Origin: Nitrococcus sp.
Lineage (GTDB): Bacteria; Pseudomonadota; Gammaproteobacteria; Nitrococcales; Nitrococcaceae
NCBI GenBank assembly: GCA_030452265.1
Contig: JAKDMQ010000006.1
Span: 1 to 38,421 of the forward strand
Length of the DNA: 38,421 bases
Direction of reading: 5' to 3'
Both the position numbers and the translations under genes were made by a program. The number at the start of each line of letters is the position of its first letter. Positions within the stretch are counted from its first letter, which is position 1. Positions 1 through 9,848 of this stretch are shown here, one piece after another. Below the pieces are notes generated by a model. That model had not been told where the DNA came from and ran no database searches. It saw nothing but the letters and a program-made list of their open reading frames with translations.

Positions 1-185
1 CGGAACCTGTAATTGCCGGTAAGCCAGTGAGAGCGGCACGGACATTCGCTGATGTTACGCCTGGCACGGCTTTCTGGTATTGCAACTCAATCGGGTTGGT
101 AGAGATCGCGGTCAATCAGGGCAGTGCCGCGCGGCGGCTTGGCCTTCAAGTGGGTGATTCACTCCCGTTTCAGCAGTTGGCTTGA
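1..185 (+). CDS. SAM hydroxide adenosyltransferase (DUF62 family), C-terminal end only
   Basis: The third forward frame is open from base 3 to a TGA at 183-185 and gives about 60 residues. It is absent from the ORF track because its start lies outside the window. The stretch holds the pattern NSIGLVEIAVNQGSAA followed by LGLQVGD, which matches my memory of the C-terminal beta-barrel domain of the SAM-dependent chlorinase/fluorinase-like family. Most members hydrolyse S-adenosylmethionine to adenosine and methionine. The catalytic N-terminal domain is not in the window, so activity cannot be judged. The gene points toward mdh with about 115 bases between them. Recognition rests on a short segment, so the family call is likely but not certain. 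Confidence 0.6.
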   Translation, partial: EPVIAGKPVRAARTFADVTPGTAFWYCNSIGLVEIAVNQGSAARRLGLQVGDSLPFQQLA

Positions 186-301
186 GCTAGCGGCATTGGG
201 CGCGCCGGCCCGCTGCTCTTTGCTAGAATGCCATGAGGGCGCCGCTCGCCTTGGTGCGTCGTCTCAACATGCACTTTGTCCCAAGCACTAGGAGGCCTGC
301 C

Positions 302-1282
302 ATGAAAGCACCTGTACGCATTGCGCTAACTGGTGCCGCGGGGCAGATTGGTTATAGCTTGCTGTTCCGAATTGCCGCTGGCGCGATGTTCGGCAAGGAT
401 CAGCCCGTGAGGTTACAGTTACTGGAGATAACCCCGGCATTGGCCGCGCTTGATGGTGTGGTAATGGAGCTCGAGGACTGCGCCTTTCCGCTGCTGATGG
501 GTGTCGAGACCAGTGATCAGCCCAGAACGGCTTTTCGCGATGCGGACTTCATTCTGCTGATAGGCGCCAAACCGCGTGGCCCAGGGATGGAGCGCAAGGA
601 CCTGCTCGAGGCCAATGCCGCCATTTTCTCGGAGCAGGGCAAGGCGATCGATGAAGTGGCAAGCCGCAATGTGAGGGTTCTGATCGTTGGCAACCCGGCC
701 AACACTAACGCCTTGATCGTGCAAGGCAATGCCCCTAACATCGACCCTCGCTGTTTCACCGCCATGACACGGCTGGATCACAACCGGGCGCTGGCGCAGC
801 TAGCGCAGAAGGCGGGATCGCACGTGAGCGATCTAAGGCAAATGATTATCTGGGGCAATCACTCCTCGACCCAATATCCGGATATCAGCCAGGCTACGGT
901 CAAGGGGCGGCGGGTGAGCGATCTGGTCGACAAACAATGGCTAATCCAGGATTTCATTCCGACCGTGCAGCAACGCGGCGCCACCATCATCAGAGCCCGC
1001 GGCCAATCCAGTGCGGCCTCGGCTGGGAATGCCGCTATCGATCACATGCGTAGCTGGGTTTTGGGCACCCCAGGAGACGATTGGGTGAGCATGGCGGTAC
1101 GCTCCGATGGCGGCTACGGGATTGCCGATGGCCTCTTTTATTCCTTTCCATGCCGCTGCAGCGACGGCCACTATCAAGTGGTGCAAGGGCTCGGAATCGA
1201 TGAATTCAGTCGCGAGCGCATGCTCGCTACCGAGCAGGAGCTAGTGGAAGAGCGCAGCGCGATCAAACACTTGTTGCCCTGA
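302..1282 (+). CDS. mdh: Malate dehydrogenase (NAD-dependent, group 2, cytoplasmic type)
   Basis: This enzyme interconverts malate and oxaloacetate in the TCA cycle. The start at 302 is chosen over the ORF-track start (233) because AGGAGG lies six bases upstream and the protein then begins MKAPVRIAL, as in the family. Length is 326 residues, close to the usual 326-330. The Rossmann loop GAAGQIG is at residues 11-17. The active-site loop RGPGMERKD, the GNPANTNAL segment, the TRLDHNRA aspartate region and the catalytic histidine in [11 protein letters not shown] are all present. It is a stand-alone gene, converging on uvrA with about 60 bases between the stop codons. Lactate dehydrogenase is unlikely given the RGPGMERKD loop. 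Confidence 0.96.
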   Translation: MKAPVRIALTGAAGQIGYSLLFRIAAGAMFGKDQPVRLQLLEITPALAALDGVVMELEDCAFPLLMGVETSDQPRTAFRDADFILLIGAKPRGPGMERKDLLEANAAIFSEQGKAIDEVASRNVRVLIVGNPANTNALIVQGNAPNIDPRCFTAMTRLDHNRALAQLAQKAGSHVSDLRQMIIWGNHSSTQYPDISQATVKGRRVSDLVDKQWLIQDFIPTVQQRGATIIRARGQSSAASAGNAAIDHMRSWVLGTPGDDWVSMAVRSDGGYGIADGLFYSFPCRCSDGHYQVVQGLGIDEFSRERMLATEQELVEERSAIKHLLP

Positions 1283-1300
1283 GGTGTCTACTCGGAGCTC

Positions 1301-1321
1301 GCTGAGCTGCGCTGCCTCAGC
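1301..1321. terminator. Weak hairpin between convergent mdh and uvrA
   Basis: GCTGAG and CTCAGC form a 6-bp stem around a 9-nt loop in the roughly 60-base space between the two converging stop codons. There is no real T-run on either side (only TTT on plus), so a terminator role is a guess from position. Confidence 0.3.
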
Positions 1322-1343
1322 TTTGGATCCGAACGCCAGGGGC

Positions 1344-4199
1344 CTACTCGGCCGCGGCTCGACGCTCGCGCCTCGATGCCAGTAGCGGCTTCAAGAAACG
1401 TCCGGTGTGGGATTGTTGGGTGTGTGCGATCGCCTCCGGTGTGCCGGTGGCCACAATCCGGCCACCGCCGTCGCCCCCTTCGGGACCGAGATCGATGATC
1501 CAATCAGCCGTTTTGATCACATCCAAGTTGTGCTCGATAACGATTACCGTATTGCCGTGATCGCGCAGCCGATGCAGAACCTGCAGTAGTTGATCGATAT
1601 CGTGAAAATGCAGCCCCGTGGTGGGCTCATCCAGAATATAAAGGGTGCTGCCGGTATCACGCTTGGATAGCTCCCGTGCCAGCTTGACGCGCTGGGCCTC
1701 GCCTCCGGAGAGCGTGGTGGCGCTCTGGCCGAGCTTGATGTAGCTCAAGCCCACATCCACCAGCGTTTGCAGCTTACGCTTGATCACGGGCACGGCGTTG
1801 AAGTAATCGAGCGCCTCCGCCACGGTGAGCTCCAGGGTCTGGTAAATGTTGCGGCCCTTGTATTTGATCTCCAGGGTCTCGCGGTTGTAGCGCTTGCCAT
1901 TGCAGACATCGCAGGGCACATAAACATCCGGAAGAAAGTGCATCTCGACCCGAAGTACTCCGTCGCCCTGGCAGGCCTCGCAGCGCCCGCCCTTGACGTT
2001 GAAGCTGAAGCGGCCCGGCGGATAACCCCGGGCGCGGGCTTCGGGTGTCGCCGCAAAGAGCTCGCGCAGCGGTGCAAACATGCCGGTATAGGTGGCCGGG
2101 TTGGACCGGGGCGTGCGACCGATTGGGTTCTGATCGATATCCGTGACTTTATCGAACAGCTTCAGGTTATCGATGCCGTCGCAGGGCGATGGCGGCTCAC
2201 TGGCGCCGTTGATCTCGCGCGCGGCATAACGATACAGCGTATCGTTGATCAGGGTGGATTTTCCGGAACCGGATACTCCGGTTACGCAGATCATCAGTCC
2301 AGCCGGGATTTGGACATCGATGCCCTGCAGGTTATTGCCCCGGGCGTTGCGCAGCCGCACGATGCGGCTCCGCTCGATGGGCTTGCGCCGCGTGGGAACC
2401 TCGATGCGGCGCCGGCCCGAGAGATAATCCCCGGTGATCGATTCGCGGCTAAGCTCGATTTCGCCCGCACGACCTTGTGCCACCACGGCGCCGCCGTGCG
2501 CGCCGGCACCCGGGCCGATATCCACAATATGGTCCGCGCTGCGGATGGCATCTTCGTCGTGCTCCACCACGATGAGCGTATTGCCAAGATCACGCAGTTG
2601 CAGCAGTGTTTTTAGCAGCCGCTCATTATCCCGCTGGTGCAAACCGATGGATGGCTCGTCGAGCACGTACATCACGCCCACGAGCCCCGCGCCGATTTGA
2701 CTTGCCAGCCGAATGCGTTGGGCTTCACCGGCGGAGAGCGTGTTGGCGCTGCGCGCAAGGGTTAGATACTCCAAACCGACGTTGACGAGAAAGGACAGGC
2801 GCTTTTGAATCTCCTTGCCGATCGGGCCGGCAATATCACCTTTGCTGCCCGGCAAGGTCAACTGCTGGAAGAAATCGAGGGCGCGGCCTATGGAGTATTC
2901 GGCAAGACCCGGCAGACTCTGTCCGGCTACGAAGACATGCCGGGCGCCGCGATTGAGGCGGGTGCCGTGGCAGTCCGGGCACACGCGCAGAGTAAGATAA
3001 TGGGCGAGCGCCTCGCGCACGATGCTGGAGTCGGATTCGCGATAGCGGCGTTGCATATTCGGTATGACGCCCTCGAACGAATGGCTGCTGGTCTTGTGCC
3101 GACCCTTGGGCGTTCGGTAGTGGAATTCAATGCGCTCATCCCCGCTGCCATAGAGCAGGATATCGCGAAGATCCTGCGCAAGCGCTCGAAACGGAGTTTC
3201 CAGGTCAAACCCGTAATGCGCGGCGAGATCGCTCAGCAGTTGGCCGTAATAGGCGTTACGCCGATCCCAGCCCCGTATCGCGCCCGTAGCGAGAGAGAGC
3301 TCGGGGTGGCTGACGACCCGGTCGGGATCGAAGAACTGCTGCTGCCCGAGTCCGCTGCAAAGCGCGCAGGCCCCTTTGGGGTTGTTGAAAGAGAACAGGC
3401 GCGGCTCCAGCTCGGGCAGGGAATACCCGCACCGCGGGCAGGCGAAACAGGCCGAGAAGACCAGCTCATCGGGAGGTGGTTCCGCATCGAGGAAGCCGAG
3501 CCGGACAATGCCGCCCGTGAGATCGAGGCAGGTCTCCAGCGAATCGGCGATACGCGTCGCCTGATCCGGTCGCACCCGAAACCGGTCGACCACGGCCTCG
3601 ATGGTGTGCGAGCGTTTGGCATCGAGCTTCGGAATCTCGTCGAGCTCCACCACCCGCCCGTCGATTCGGGCGCGAATGAATCCCCCGCTGCGTAGCTCTT
3701 GCATGACCCCCAGATGCTCACCCTTGCGGCCATCCACGCGCGGTGCCAGCAGCATGAGCTTGGTTCCCTCGGGAAGGCTCAGAATCTGATCGGCCATCTG
3801 ACTCACCGTCTGCGCGTTGAGATCGATCCCGTGCTCCGGACAGCGGGGTGTGCCGGCACGTGCGTAGAGCAGGCGCAGGTAGTCATAGATCTCTGTCACG
3901 GTGCCGACCGTGGAGCGCGGATTGTGCGAAGTGGCCTTTTGCTCGATGGAAATTGCCGGTGAGAGCCCCTCGATATGGTCTACATCCGGTTTCTGCATCA
4001 GGGACAGGAACTGCCTCGCGTAAGCCGAGAGCGATTCGACATAGCGTCGCTGACCCTCGGCAAAGATCGTATCGAAGGCGAGCGAGGACTTTCCCGAGCC
4101 CGAGATGCCGGTGATCACCGTAAGCCGGTTACGGGGGAGCTCGAGATCGATGCCGCGCAGGTTATGAGTCCGTGCGCCTTGGATTCGAATACTGTCCAT
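1344..4199 (-). CDS. uvrA: Excinuclease ABC subunit UvrA
   Basis: UvrA is the DNA-damage sensor of nucleotide excision repair. It is an ABC-type ATPase dimer that loads UvrB at lesions. The start at 4199 ([14 protein letters not shown]) matches the family N-terminus; the ORF-track extension to 4298 is not conserved. Length is 951 residues (E. coli 940). Two ATPase halves are visible: Walker [10 protein letters not shown] at residues 31-39 and GVSGSGKST in the second half, with signatures [12 protein letters not shown] and [12 protein letters not shown]. Zinc-finger cysteines are present (CPRCGY...CALCSG, and CEACQGDG...CDVCNGKRY). Upstream I looked for a canonical LexA box (CTGT-N8-ACAG) and saw none. 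The ribosome site is weak (GGAAG). Confidence 0.98.
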   Translation of the reverse strand: MDSIRIQGARTHNLRGIDLELPRNRLTVITGISGSGKSSLAFDTIFAEGQRRYVESLSAYARQFLSLMQKPDVDHIEGLSPAISIEQKATSHNPRSTVGTVTEIYDYLRLLYARAGTPRCPEHGIDLNAQTVSQMADQILSLPEGTKLMLLAPRVDGRKGEHLGVMQELRSGGFIRARIDGRVVELDEIPKLDAKRSHTIEAVVDRFRVRPDQATRIADSLETCLDLTGGIVRLGFLDAEPPPDELVFSACFACPRCGYSLPELEPRLFSFNNPKGACALCSGLGQQQFFDPDRVVSHPELSLATGAIRGWDRRNAYYGQLLSDLAAHYGFDLETPFRALAQDLRDILLYGSGDERIEFHYRTPKGRHKTSSHSFEGVIPNMQRRYRESDSSIVREALAHYLTLRVCPDCHGTRLNRGARHVFVAGQSLPGLAEYSIGRALDFFQQLTLPGSKGDIAGPIGKEIQKRLSFLVNVGLEYLTLARSANTLSAGEAQRIRLASQIGAGLVGVMYVLDEPSIGLHQRDNERLLKTLLQLRDLGNTLIVVEHDEDAIRSADHIVDIGPGAGAHGGAVVAQGRAGEIELSRESITGDYLSGRRRIEVPTRRKPIERSRIVRLRNARGNNLQGIDVQIPAGLMICVTGVSGSGKSTLINDTLYRYAAREINGASEPPSPCDGIDNLKLFDKVTDIDQNPIGRTPRSNPATYTGMFAPLRELFAATPEARARGYPPGRFSFNVKGGRCEACQGDGVLRVEMHFLPDVYVPCDVCNGKRYNRETLEIKYKGRNIYQTLELTVAEALDYFNAVPVIKRKLQTLVDVGLSYIKLGQSATTLSGGEAQRVKLARELSKRDTGSTLYILDEPTTGLHFHDIDQLLQVLHRLRDHGNTVIVIEHNLDVIKTADWIIDLGPEGGDGGGRIVATGTPEAIAHTQQSHTGRFLKPLLASRRERRAAAE

Positions 4200-4522
4200 T
4201 CTTCCACAAACGAGTTTTGGATGGTCCAGAGAAGCCCGTAAGCCAAGGCTCTCCGCGGGGTTGTGACTACCTTGGTAGGGTATTGCATAAATGCGCACGG
4301 GTATTCTGCAATCAGGCCAACTTCAGGTTGGCGAATCTACCGAAAGTATTTTGCTTATACCAGGGTGGTACTGAGTGCCTGATTCTGTGTGAACTTCACG
4401 ACGTTGTGCTCAGTCGCCGGCGCTGCGGGAAACCTCTCGACCTCAGCCCCTCCTGCCAACATGACTCAGACAAAGTTGCCGTGTAGTTGCTCTACGCCAG
4501 AGATGAGCCTATTGTTTTTGGC
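4200..4522. other. Intergenic region upstream of uvrA and of the small coiled-coil gene
   Basis: This 323-base stretch holds the divergent promoters by inference, but I could not pick out convincing -35/-10 pairs. Two short inverted motifs occur (CTACC-TT-GGTAG and TACCA-GGG-TGGTA). The ORFs listed here in the track have no ribosome site or recognisable protein and look like noise. Confidence 0.4.
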
Positions 4523-4807
4523 ATGCTCGATACCTTGCGCTACTCCAAACGCCTGCAAAACGTGGGTTTCAATCAAGAGCAAGCGGAAGCTCAGGCCGAG
4601 GCGCTGCGCGATGAGATCTCGGAATCAGTTGCCACACGAGAGCAACTGGAAAACGCCACCCGGCGCCTCGATGCCAAGATCGAGGCTGTAGAGCAGCGCC
4701 TGAGCGCCGAAATAACATCGCTGCACTGCGCAATCGGGCTCTCGGCGGGGTTGGCTGCGGCCGTTTTGGGCATGACGACCGCTGTACTGATCAAGCTGTT
4801 GATCTAA
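4523..4807 (+). CDS. Small coiled-coil protein with C-terminal membrane segment (DUF1640/CCDC90-like)
   Basis: This is a 94-residue protein of unknown function. The start at 4523 (MLDTLRYSKRLQNVGF) is preferred over the TTG at 4487 because it resembles the usual beginning of bacterial DUF1640 proteins, distant relatives of mitochondrial CCDC90/MCUR1. Residues of roughly 20-65 are rich in A, E, Q and R with heptad-like spacing (EQAEAQAEALRDEI, LENATRRLDAKIEAVEQRL), consistent with a coiled coil. The last 25 or so residues (GLSAGLAAAVLGMTTAVLIKLLI) form one membrane helix ending almost at the C-terminus, so it is probably tail-anchored. The ribosome site is weak. The family call is from pattern memory; no function is proposed. 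Confidence 0.6.
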   Translation: MLDTLRYSKRLQNVGFNQEQAEAQAEALRDEISESVATREQLENATRRLDAKIEAVEQRLSAEITSLHCAIGLSAGLAAAVLGMTTAVLIKLLI

Positions 4808-5046
4808 CCGAATCAAGCGCCTGCTCCGCGGCTTGGTAGTGGAGATAAGCCACCAACGCCGTAAGCGCCATGGCGAAACCTTTTTTACGCACGCTCCGTC
4901 GCTTAGTAGCGGACACCGGTTGCGCAGCTTACGTCGCTCGGCTCGTTGCGGTACGCTACGCGTAGCTCATCTCTTCGGGGTGCTGATCGCGACCCGTTAG
5001 GGGATTCAGCTGAAATATCTCGGCTGGCCTGAACATGATAATAGGT
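4808..5046. repeat. Intergenic region with an imperfect direct repeat and a 12-bp palindrome
   Basis: Two 23-base copies start at 4823 and 4893, 70 bases apart (GCTCCG..GCTT.GTAG.GGA.A, 18 of 23 identical). A perfect palindrome GCTACGCGTAGC lies at 4955-4966. No ORF here has a plausible start and product. It may be the remains of a repetitive extragenic element; copies elsewhere in the genome cannot be checked from this window. Confidence 0.35.
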
Positions 5047-5859
5047 TCAAACCACGTCAGAAGAGCCTGATTCTTTGGCCAGATGGGCCTGCAGACGTTG
5101 CTCCCACAACACCAGGTTGCGGCGCGCTTCGACCACGTAAGCAGTTTTCCGGAATAACCGCAGCATGATCCGGCTCAGCACGACACCCCTGCGCCGCATT
5201 GGCCGTTGCACGTCGATCAACAGTACCGCGCGCTCCTCGGCGGTATCGTTGTGGACCTCGTGCGCATAGCGGTCATCGAATACGAAAGCGCGCCCGTTTT
5301 CCCACACGCAGCGGACCCCGCCCACATCCATGTAGCACTGCTCGCGCGCGCGCGGAACCATGAGCCCGAGATGGCAGCGAATAAGGCTTTTGGTTACGCC
5401 GCGGTGGCGAGGTATATGCTTGCCCGGCGCCAGAATAGAGAAGAACGCGGTCTGCAAGTCCGGGATCCGCCGCAGCACAGCGGTCGTTTTCGGACAGAGC
5501 TCGCAGTTCAACCGCGACTTATAACCAAACCCATATAGGATGAACGTTCGCCATTGATCATCGGGAGAGATGCGGTATTGGTCGGCTGAGACATCCTGGA
5601 AGCGGGGAATGTGCTCGCGAAATTTGAGGATTTCATCGAGCTCGGCGCGAATATCGCGCCAGTTCGCCTCCAGCTCGGCCACCCAGGGAAACGCCTTGGA
5701 GTCGAGCACCGGCTGATCCGGCACCAAGGAGCTTGCCGCGATGTAGCGGTCGATGCTTCTCAGGATCGGCTTGCCCAAACTGCGCACATAGCGCCGACGT
5801 GTCGCTCGCAGCGCGTCAAGCAGCGCGGCTGGCTTCCTCTCTCGGATATTCTCCATCAT
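5047..5859 (-). CDS. Aspartyl/asparaginyl beta-hydroxylase family dioxygenase (LpxO/AspH-like)
   Basis: Predicted Fe(II)/2-oxoglutarate-dependent hydroxylase of 270 residues. By comparison with human AspH, the first iron ligand should be His152 in HRGVTKSLIRCHLGL, the second His200 in FDDRYAHEV, and the 2-oxoglutarate-binding arginine R210 before AVLLIDVQRP. All are present, so the enzyme should be active. This family uses two histidines without the acidic ligand of other 2OG dioxygenases. Bacterial members include LpxO, which 2-hydroxylates lipid A acyl chains, and peptide or amino-acid hydroxylases. The gene is last in an apparent operon after fadD and an SDR gene, which favours a lipid substrate, but this is inference. 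Start MMENIRERK has AGGA just upstream. Confidence 0.82.
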   Translation of the reverse strand: MMENIRERKPAALLDALRATRRRYVRSLGKPILRSIDRYIAASSLVPDQPVLDSKAFPWVAELEANWRDIRAELDEILKFREHIPRFQDVSADQYRISPDDQWRTFILYGFGYKSRLNCELCPKTTAVLRRIPDLQTAFFSILAPGKHIPRHRGVTKSLIRCHLGLMVPRAREQCYMDVGGVRCVWENGRAFVFDDRYAHEVHNDTAEERAVLLIDVQRPMRRRGVVLSRIMLRLFRKTAYVVEARRNLVLWEQRLQAHLAKESGSSDVV

Positions 5860-5900
5860 TCATTCCTGACTTTGGTTGGGCGGCGCTGAATGTGACTACA

Positions 5901-6674
5901 TCATTCGGGGTCGGCCTTCAGCTTGGGCCTGAGGCCAGCGAGTAAGGCATCATACAGCCGTACCGGCAGCAACCGATAGACGTTGACGGCCAATACCAGC
6001 GGCCACGGGAACGCATAGCGCGGCTTTTGAGCCACGATCGCCCGGTGCATGCGCGCGGTTGCCGCCTCCAGCTCGAGCTCGAATGGCCGGCTCTTACGTC
6101 TGGGCTTAGTCCTGACGAAACCGGGCAATAACAATGTCACCTGGATGCCGCGCGGGCGCAGCTCCATACGCAGGCCTTCCATCATATTGGTAAGTGCCGC
6201 CTTGGCCGCCGAATAGCCCGCCGCGCCGGGCAGGCCGCGATAGCCCGCGAGGCTACCCATTGCGACGATATGCCCCGCTTTGCGCGCTAACATGGCGGGT
6301 AGAGCCGCCTCGATACAGATTGCCGTGCTCATGACGTTTAGGGCGAGCACGCGCTCGATATGCGCGGCCGAGAACGGTTCGATCTGGGTCCGCTCACCGC
6401 CGCCGACATTGGCGATCAGCCGCGTCACGGGCCCAAGCGCCGACTCCACCGTGCGCACCGCCTGGTGCACGCTCGCCGCGTCGGTTACATCGCAGGCAAT
6501 TGCCAGGGCCGTGCCGCCGGTCTGCTTGATCTCCAGCGCGAGCTCATCGAGCAAATCCTTGCGCCGCGCGATGAGCGCGACAGCGTGACCCTCATGCGCA
6601 ATGCGGCGCGCGAGGCTGCGGCCGATGCCGCTTGAGGCTCCGGTTATGAAGGAGACCGGCTGGCAGGTGCTCAT
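5901..6674 (-). CDS. Short-chain dehydrogenase/reductase (SDR family)
   Basis: NAD(P)-dependent oxidoreductase of 257 residues, the normal length for a classical SDR. The cofactor loop TGASSGIG is at residues 11-18. The usual NNAG motif is replaced by ANVGG near residue 90. The catalytic set looks complete: N113, S141, Y154 and K158 (YSAAK). The C-terminal stretch rich in prolines and hydrophobic residues (FPWPLVLAVNVYRLLPVRLYDALL) is seen in SDRs acting on long-chain or sphingoid-like lipids, and may lie against the membrane. Its ATG overlaps the fadD stop by 4 bases, so the two are translationally coupled. The substrate is unknown; a ketone or alcohol on an acyl chain is a reasonable guess. 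Confidence 0.85.
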   Translation of the reverse strand: MSTCQPVSFITGASSGIGRSLARRIAHEGHAVALIARRKDLLDELALEIKQTGGTALAIACDVTDAASVHQAVRTVESALGPVTRLIANVGGGERTQIEPFSAAHIERVLALNVMSTAICIEAALPAMLARKAGHIVAMGSLAGYRGLPGAAGYSAAKAALTNMMEGLRMELRPRGIQVTLLLPGFVRTKPRRKSRPFELELEAATARMHRAIVAQKPRYAFPWPLVLAVNVYRLLPVRLYDALLAGLRPKLKADPE

Positions 6675-8419
6675 CGGGGCAAGGGTCGACGCCGCCTGTC
6701 GTTGCCGTTCTCTGCAGAGCGTTTATCTGGTTTGATCGCGCCTGCGCGCTCGATTTCCGCCTCGCGCAACGCACGCCGGAGAATCTTGCCCACGTTGGAT
6801 TTGGGTAACTCGCCGCGAAATTCAATCTCCCGCGGTACTTTGTAGCCGGTGAGCTGTTTGTGACAATGCTCGATCAGCTCGTGCTCGGTCAACGCGCCAT
6901 TGCGGCGCACGACGAATGCCTTCAGGCGTTCACCATGCTGCTCATCCGGGATGCCGATAACGGCCGCCTCGGCAACGTCAGGGTGACTTGCGAGCACGTC
7001 CTCGACCTCATTTGGGTAGACGTTGAACCCGGAGAAGTTGATCATGTCTTTCTTGCGGTCGACGATGTAGACATAGCCCTGCGCATCCATGCGCGCCACG
7101 TCGCCGCTGCGCAGCCAGCCACCTTCGTGGAAGGCGCTCTTGGTTTCCGCCGCGCGTTCGCCCCAGTAGCCGGCCATGACCTGTGGGCCGCGCACGCACA
7201 GCTCACCGTTGTCTCCGAGAACGACCTCATTGCCGTCATCGTCCCGAATGCTGACCTCGGTGGAGGAGATTGGTAAGCCGATGCTGCCCTTGTGATCAGT
7301 CAGGTCCAAGGGATTGATGCAGACCGCCGGGGACGTCTCCGTGAGCCCATAGGCCTCCACGAGCGTAGAGCCGGTCGTTGCCTTCCAGCGCTCCGCGGTG
7401 CGGTGCTGAACGGCCATGCCCCCACCGAGTGTCAGGCGCAAATGGCTGAAGTCGAGATCGGCAAACCCCTGGGTGTTGAGTAGGCCATTGAAAAGCGTGT
7501 TCACACCGGTAATGGCACTAAAGCGTACGCGGCGTAACTCCCGCACGAAGCCGCGCAGATCCCTTGGGTTAGTAATGAGCACGTTCTCGCCGCCGAGCTT
7601 CATGAACATCAGGCAATTGGCGAGCAGCGAGAAGATATGGTAGAGAGGCAGGGCCGTGATGATGACCTCTTGCCCGGGACGCATGGCATCGCCAATCCAT
7701 GCAGAGGCCTGCTGCAGATTGGCGACCATATTATGGTGAGTGAGCATCGCGCCTTTGGCGGTGCCGGTCGTGCCGCCCGTATACTGCAGGAACGCAAGAT
7801 CCTTCGGCGCCACCACGGTGGGCTCGGGCTCGAGGCCGGCGCTCTCCCGCAATGCTTGCCGAAAGGATACCGCCCCCGGCAAGTCAAACCGGGGCACGGC
7901 CTTTTTGATGTACTTCACGACGGCATTGACGAGCTGCGCTTTGGGTGTCGGCAGCAAATCGCCGATACGGGTGGTGAGCACCGTCTCTGGTCGCTGCCCG
8001 CTCGGGATTTGCTCGAGCGTGTGGGCGAAGTTCTCCAGAATTACGATCGCCCGTGCACCCGAGTCGGTGAGCTGGTGGCTCAGCTCGCGCGCGGTATAGA
8101 GCGGATTGACGTTGACCACCGCAAGCCCCGCGCGCAGGGCAGCGAATAGGGCAACCGGGTATTGCAGGACGTTGGGCAGCATGAGCGCGATTCGATCGCC
8201 CTTGCCGAGACCGGCGCGCTGCTGCAGCCAGGCGCCGAGCGCACGGCAGCGGGCGTCGAGCTCGCGATAGGTCAAAGCCGTGCCCATGTTGCTGAATGCC
8301 CGATGATTGGCGTAGAGGTGGACGCTGCGATCAAATACGTCATTGAGCGACGCAAATTCGCCGAGGTCGATCTCCGCGGGTACCCCTTGCGGGTAGCTCT
8401 CGAGCCAGATCTTCTCCAA
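6671..8419 (-). CDS. fadD: Long-chain fatty acid-CoA ligase FadD
   Basis: This enzyme activates long-chain fatty acids to acyl-CoA via an acyl-AMP intermediate, usually at the inner membrane. It is 582 residues (E. coli FadD 561). The start is a TTG at 8419 giving MEKIWLESYPQGVPAEI, which lines up with the E. coli N-terminus, and a GGAGGGG ribosome site sits a few bases upstream. The ATP loop is YTGGTTGTAKGAMLTH, followed by YGLTETSP. The FACS signature region reads DRKKDMINFSGFNVYPNE, and the C-terminal lysine is in PKSNVGKILRR. It is the first gene of an operon with an SDR (4-nt overlap) and an AspH-like hydroxylase. It may serve lipid tailoring as well as beta-oxidation. Confidence 0.95.
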   Translation of the reverse strand: MEKIWLESYPQGVPAEIDLGEFASLNDVFDRSVHLYANHRAFSNMGTALTYRELDARCRALGAWLQQRAGLGKGDRIALMLPNVLQYPVALFAALRAGLAVVNVNPLYTARELSHQLTDSGARAIVILENFAHTLEQIPSGQRPETVLTTRIGDLLPTPKAQLVNAVVKYIKKAVPRFDLPGAVSFRQALRESAGLEPEPTVVAPKDLAFLQYTGGTTGTAKGAMLTHHNMVANLQQASAWIGDAMRPGQEVIITALPLYHIFSLLANCLMFMKLGGENVLITNPRDLRGFVRELRRVRFSAITGVNTLFNGLLNTQGFADLDFSHLRLTLGGGMAVQHRTAERWKATTGSTLVEAYGLTETSPAVCINPLDLTDHKGSIGLPISSTEVSIRDDDGNEVVLGDNGELCVRGPQVMAGYWGERAAETKSAFHEGGWLRSGDVARMDAQGYVYIVDRKKDMINFSGFNVYPNEVEDVLASHPDVAEAAVIGIPDEQHGERLKAFVVRRNGALTEHELIEHCHKQLTGYKVPREIEFRGELPKSNVGKILRRALREAEIERAGAIKPDKRSAENGNDRRRRPLPR

Positions 8420-8652
8420 CGTTCCCCTCCATGCCGGGCGGCTGCGCGTCCTGTCGATCGCTAACCTTCAACACCAGTATAAGGAGGGAAAAGCTGTCGG
8501 GATAGCAGCGGGCGCACTGGCCTAATGGGGCGCGTGGATGAACGGTTGCCAATCCCGATGCGCTTTGGCGATTATGAGCAGTCAGCAAGAGAGGGCGGAT
8601 CTCTGACCTGAATTTGGGAGCACACGAGTGGCCCAGCGGATGAGGAGGCGCG

Positions 8653-9657
8653 ATGGGCAATCCGAGCATGCGCGCGATGGTATTCGATGGCTCCAAGCCA
8701 CGGCTGCGCCTGCGACAAGTCACTCGGCCTATGCCAGGACCGGGCCAGGTGCAGTTGAGGGTTCGCGCCTGTGCGGTCTGCCGTACCGACCTGCACGTGA
8801 TCGATCGGGAATTGCCGGAACCCAAGCGAGCGCTTGTTCCAGGCCATGAGATCGTTGGGGTGGTAGAACGCCTTGGCGAGGGTGTCACCCGCTTTCGGTC
8901 CGGAGATCGCATCGGTGTGCCGTGGCTTGGCTGGACTTGTGGTCAGTGCCGCTATTGCCGGTGCGCGCGAGAGAATCTCTGCCCGGCGGCGAGGTTCACC
9001 GGTTATACGCTTGATGGTGGCTATGCCGAGTATGTGGTCGCCGATGAGCGTTATTGTTTTCCGATCCCTGCCGACTACGGCGATGCGGCGGCTGCACCGC
9101 TGCTGTGCGCCGGTCTGATCGGCTATCGGGCCTATCGAATGACGGGCCCCGATGTGGAACGCCTGGGTTTGTACGGGTTCGGCGCCGCCGCCCATATCCT
9201 GGCGCAGATTGCCGTTCAGCAAGGGAAAAAGATATTCGCCTTTGCGCGGCCAGGGGATATCGAATCCCAGCAGTTTGCCTTGCGGCTCGGAGCTGTTTGG
9301 GCCGGAGATTGCGATGCAGCACCGCCAATGCCGTTGGATGGCGCGATCATTTTCGCACCGGTAGGCGATTTGGTGCCGAAAGCGCTCACGCATATTGCGC
9401 CCGGCGGGAGCGTCGTCTGCGCGGGCATCCACATGAGCGATATCCCGTCCTTCCCCTACCGCCTCCTCTGGGAGGAGCGTATCGTGCGCTCGGTGGCCAA
9501 TCTGACGCGGGCGGACGGCGATGCCTTTCTGGCGCTAGCGGCGCAGGTGCCGGTATGCACTGAGGTGCAAATCTTCTCTCTCGCGCAGGCGAACGAGGCA
9601 CTCGATTGTCTGCGCACTGGGCGTGTGCGAGGAGCCGCGGTGCTCACCATCGCCTGA
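8653..9657 (+). CDS. Zinc-dependent alcohol dehydrogenase (MDR family)
   Basis: Medium-chain zinc alcohol dehydrogenase of 334 residues. The catalytic zinc ligands C43 (CRTDLH) and H65-E66 (GHE) are visible. The structural zinc site is complete, with C96, C99, C102 and C110 in the CGQCRYC...ENLC region and an extra cysteine at C104. The nucleotide loop reads YGFGAAAHI, a variant of GxGxxG. AGGAGG lies four bases before the ATG. The gene is divergent from fadD with 233 bases between the starts. It resembles the AdhA-like group of stand-alone dehydrogenases. The substrate cannot be read from the sequence; a fatty alcohol or aldehyde would fit the neighbours, but that is only a guess. Confidence 0.88.
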   Translation: MGNPSMRAMVFDGSKPRLRLRQVTRPMPGPGQVQLRVRACAVCRTDLHVIDRELPEPKRALVPGHEIVGVVERLGEGVTRFRSGDRIGVPWLGWTCGQCRYCRCARENLCPAARFTGYTLDGGYAEYVVADERYCFPIPADYGDAAAAPLLCAGLIGYRAYRMTGPDVERLGLYGFGAAAHILAQIAVQQGKKIFAFARPGDIESQQFALRLGAVWAGDCDAAPPMPLDGAIIFAPVGDLVPKALTHIAPGGSVVCAGIHMSDIPSFPYRLLWEERIVRSVANLTRADGDAFLALAAQVPVCTEVQIFSLAQANEALDCLRTGRVRGAAVLTIA

Positions 9658-9798
9658 AGGCGATGGGGTACAGGCATTAGCCCTGCCTCGTGCCTCCCTG
9701 AGTGAGGTTGCAACCGCGCACGAGCGTACGCGCAAGCCGTTTTCTCTGCGTTCGCCACGCCGCACGCGGATAGAATCCCCCACGGTTGCGAGCGCTTT

Positions 9799-9827
9799 TT
9801 GGCCGCGTGCGAGTCTGCTTGTATAAT
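9799..9827 (+). promoter_or_regulatory. Sigma-70-type promoter for tRNA-Leu (and possibly tig)
   Basis: A consensus TATAAT at 9822-9827 lies 21 bases before the tRNA. A partial -35 TTGGCC at 9799-9804 is placed 17 bases upstream of it. The strong -10 and the position fit a stable-RNA promoter. Confidence 0.55.
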
Positions 9828-9848
9828 TCAATTTGAGTAGGATCCCGA

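Noticed and set aside
4200-4300. LexA (SOS) box upstream of uvrA
   Set aside because: A CTGT is present near the start codon, but no ACAG follows at the right distance.
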